Source of the DNA: Tetranychus cinnabarinus
Taxonomy: Eukaryota; Arthropoda; Arachnida; Trombidiformes; Tetranychidae
DNA length: 64,000 nt
Reading direction: 5' to 3'
Assembly (NCBI GenBank): GCA_022266195.1
Contig: WHVY01000005.1
Location: 620,001 to 684,000 of the forward strand
Shown here: one piece after another, positions 61,915-64,000 of the stretch
How positions within the stretch are numbered: the stretch's first letter is position 1
How the letters are laid out: every line of letters begins with the position of its first letter
Translations under genes and position numbers: made by a program
Notes under the pieces: generated by a model
What the model saw: only the letters and a program-made list of their open reading frames with translations
What the model was told of the DNA's origin: nothing
The model's database searches: none

Positions 61915-62480
61915 TAATAGTTTTATTGATAGAAACGAGATTAAATCTGATTCTAGCTTTAAATTTAAACCTAAATGCACAATATTTAATGACAATTAAC
62001 CAGTTATTTGAGTTATTTAAACTCATCAAATGATTCTATTCATAAAACTGATTACATCATTAGGACTGAAGTCATAAACCTTTGTTTTTCAACTGATCGC
62101 TTATCATTAAACTTTTGGCAAAGCATCGCGACTTTCAAAGTCTCATGAATGACATGGACAATGAGAAATGCTCATTCAACTCTTCTTTAAAGTTGCTTTA
62201 GAAGCTTTAATTGCTCAAATTTAACTCCAATTTTGCTTCAATCTGAGTTTTTCAATGTTAACCCATTAGACAATCACAGTTACAAGTCATTGCTTATTCC
62301 AGTTGGATTGTGCATAAAAAGCTGTACAAAAATCTTTCGAATGAGCATTGAAACTTGTTGGGATTGAAAATTATAGCCTTTCTCGCGTAGAGAACTATGG
62401 ACAGAACTTTGGCTTTCGTGTTAACAATTGATGCTTGATTTGTGTAGGAGCGTTAAAACTATCCGTCAATGCTATTGGAA
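61915..62480. other. Spacer between repeats
   Basis: AT-rich, no gene recognised. Its last part (from about 62390) may belong to the diverged repeat that follows. Confidence 0.4.
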
Positions 62481-62880
62481 TATTTCTCCGATGGACAGAT
62501 TTAGAGAAAATCGATGTCAAAATTGAAACTTCGATAGCCTTTTGTTTAACTATGGAAGTATTTACATAAAACACGTTTTCATGATGTAAATTTTGATAGC
62601 AAACCAGAGAATGCCCTTTATTACATTGAATAAAATTTTGTGTTACTGTAGAACAGGCAAGTTCGATTCTCAGTTAAACTTTCCGCATGTTGTGACCGCA
62701 AGAGATAGAGAGCTGAAACTTATTATTCGTACATAAAAAGTAGCATTAAATATCATAGGCCGAGCACTTTTTCTGTTTATAGACAGTTCTCTTGATTTTG
62801 GCCATTGGATTTTGGTCATCATAAAACTTTGAATCACAATATTTCGAGAATGATAGTACCAAAATTCATCATTAAAAATT
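62481..62880 (+). repeat. Diverged repeat, copy 1
   Basis: About 400 bp sharing many blocks with copy 2 about 780 bp downstream: GAGAAAATCGA, TTGAAACTTCGAT, TGTAAATTTTGAT, CAGAGAATGC, CAAGTTCGATT, then TTGATTTTGGCC, and AATATTTCGAGAATG near the end. No long open frame is shared, so it is probably an old interspersed element. The strand given is arbitrary. Confidence 0.7.
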
Positions 62881-63258
62881 TGCGGCATTGATTTTGAAAA
62901 AAGCTCTGAACTAGGACTAACTTGCTTGTTTTAATCCCTCAAAGACGAGTAAATAAACAACTCTGAGTTCGGTTAAGATTTGATTTGATGAGTTATTCGT
63001 GAAAATGAAAGCCATTCATACAATCAAGTAACATTTGATGGTCAAAGTTTCTAATGTTATCCTTAATAGCTTTGGTAAACAGTTATGGTTTCAGGTTTAT
63101 AAGCAAAACGATTTTCTCAATGTTACTTTCAATGGTTCATCAAAGAATGTCTACTTTTACTTTCAGTAAGAATTAAAGGGAGAAAATAAAGTTTCTAGCA
63201 CTTTTGGACTCTTTTGGCTTATAGGGACATGAAATCAGAGTTCATTAGTACTTTTGTA

Positions 63259-63648
63259 AGATTTCCCCGACCGACTATTTTTGAGAAAATCGAGTTTAAA
63301 GTTGAAACTTCGATCGCCTTTAGTGCGATTGTGGAAGCAAGTTGTTTAATGAAATTATTTAAACTAATGTAAATTTTGATTACCAAACAGAGAATGCAAT
63401 TATTTTAACAAGAAAAAGTTTGGGTTCTTATAAAACAGATCAAGTTCGATTTTGAGTTAAACGGATAGATCTCTGTGATCGTAAGAGTTAGAGATTTCAA
63501 GCTCATTATTAATCGACAAAAACCGTTGGCAAACCTCAGAGATCAAATATCTTTCTAAATTAGTGGACAGTTTTCTTAATTTTGGCCCTTTAACCTAAAA
63601 ACTTTGAATCCCAATATTTCGAGAATGGTAGCACCTGAATTCTTTATT
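63259..63648 (+). repeat. Diverged repeat, copy 2
   Basis: Direct copy of 62481-62880, with the same order of conserved blocks and small length changes between them. Its last 60 bp reappear inverted at the window edge. Confidence 0.7.
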
Positions 63649-63935
63649 CTTCTGTCAATCACTAGATTTTATTTCAGGATATGAAAATGTGAAATACAAA
63701 CTGAATCAATAGCCCACGAAAAAAGTTTAAAGCATTTTATTACTTATGTTACCAGATTTTAGACTTGGTTTATTAAGTTGAATGCTTTTCAACACACATC
63801 TTGAGATGTGTTCGAAGAATATTCATAATTAAAGGAATTTACTCAGTTGTGCTTAGGTATTGGATCAGATTATGTTATAGTCCAATATTATGTTATGTAA
63901 TCTAGTGATTGACTAAAGAATGATGAGTCTAGGTA

Positions 63936-64000
63936 CAGTCCTTTTCGAAATATTGAAGCTTAAAGTTTTTGGGTTAATGGTCAAAATTAAGAAAACTATG
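63936..64000 (-). repeat. Diverged repeat, copy 3 (inverted, cut by the window edge)
   Basis: The reverse complement of the last 65 bases matches the end of copy 2 (GTTTTCTTAATTTTG, AAAAACTTT, AATATTTCGA). Copies 2 and 3 therefore face each other around a spacer of about 290 bp. The rest lies outside the window. Confidence 0.65.

Noticed and set aside
61763..62029. 88-codon frame on - at the right-hand fold-back element
   Set aside because: Most of it is the arm of the inverted repeat; it is not a transposase fragment.
1..64000. tRNA, rRNA, CRISPR or viral sequence
   Set aside because: I looked for B-box-like GGTTCRANTCC signals, spaced direct repeats and polymerase or capsid motifs and saw none that held up.

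Overview
This is AT-rich nuclear DNA from a metazoan, most likely an arthropod and probably a mite or other chelicerate. The evidence is a set of animal genes with GT-AG introns, many only 60-110 bp long, a GM2-activator/ML-type secreted lipid-binding gene, and a zona-pellucida (ZP) membrane protein of the cuticle-associated dusky/trynity kind. The species-level guess is inference from gene style and base composition. There is no bacterial, plasmid or phage character and no CRISPR, rRNA or recognisable tRNA gene.

Layout from left to right. A two-exon ML-domain (GM2-activator-like) gene on + (211-841) is followed by a decayed tandem copy (2153-2475). Gene-poor DNA follows, with a possible secreted-peptide ORF (5334-5531). 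A seven-exon ZP-domain transmembrane protein on - spans 6481-28928, with introns of 13.9 kb and 4.5 kb. The large intron holds what looks like a short, multiply spliced + strand transcript (about 15.5-16.45 kb). The 4.5-kb intron holds an inverted, broken DNA copy of two NDUFA9 exons.

A compact housekeeping cluster occupies 30.8-37.3 kb: an orphan lysine-rich terminal exon (-), NDUFA9 (-, six exons), a PSMG4-like proteasome chaperone (+, one exon), the Qc-SNARE BET1 (+, three exons) and cytosolic arginyl-tRNA synthetase (-, two coding exons). NDUFA9 and PSMG4 are divergent over about 0.5 kb; BET1 and the synthetase converge within 150 bp.

Next come a four-exon two-pore-domain potassium channel on + (38931-44278) and, convergent with it, a large coiled-coil gene on - (45951-57052) that I cannot name, with a possible alternative first exon at 59402-59500. 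The right end is gene-free and repeat-rich: a 323-bp fold-back element with TA flanks (61592-61914) and a diverged repeat present twice directly and once inverted at the window edge. A second TA-flanked fold-back element lies at 45381-45548.

The genes do not form a pathway; this is an ordinary eukaryotic neighbourhood. I found no convincing new multi-gene system. The items most worth a second look are the nested spliced transcript, the orphan exon, the alternative first exon, the altered NDUFA9 nucleotide-binding loop, and the fold-back elements. Exon boundaries were derived by hand from splice consensus plus reading-frame continuity.
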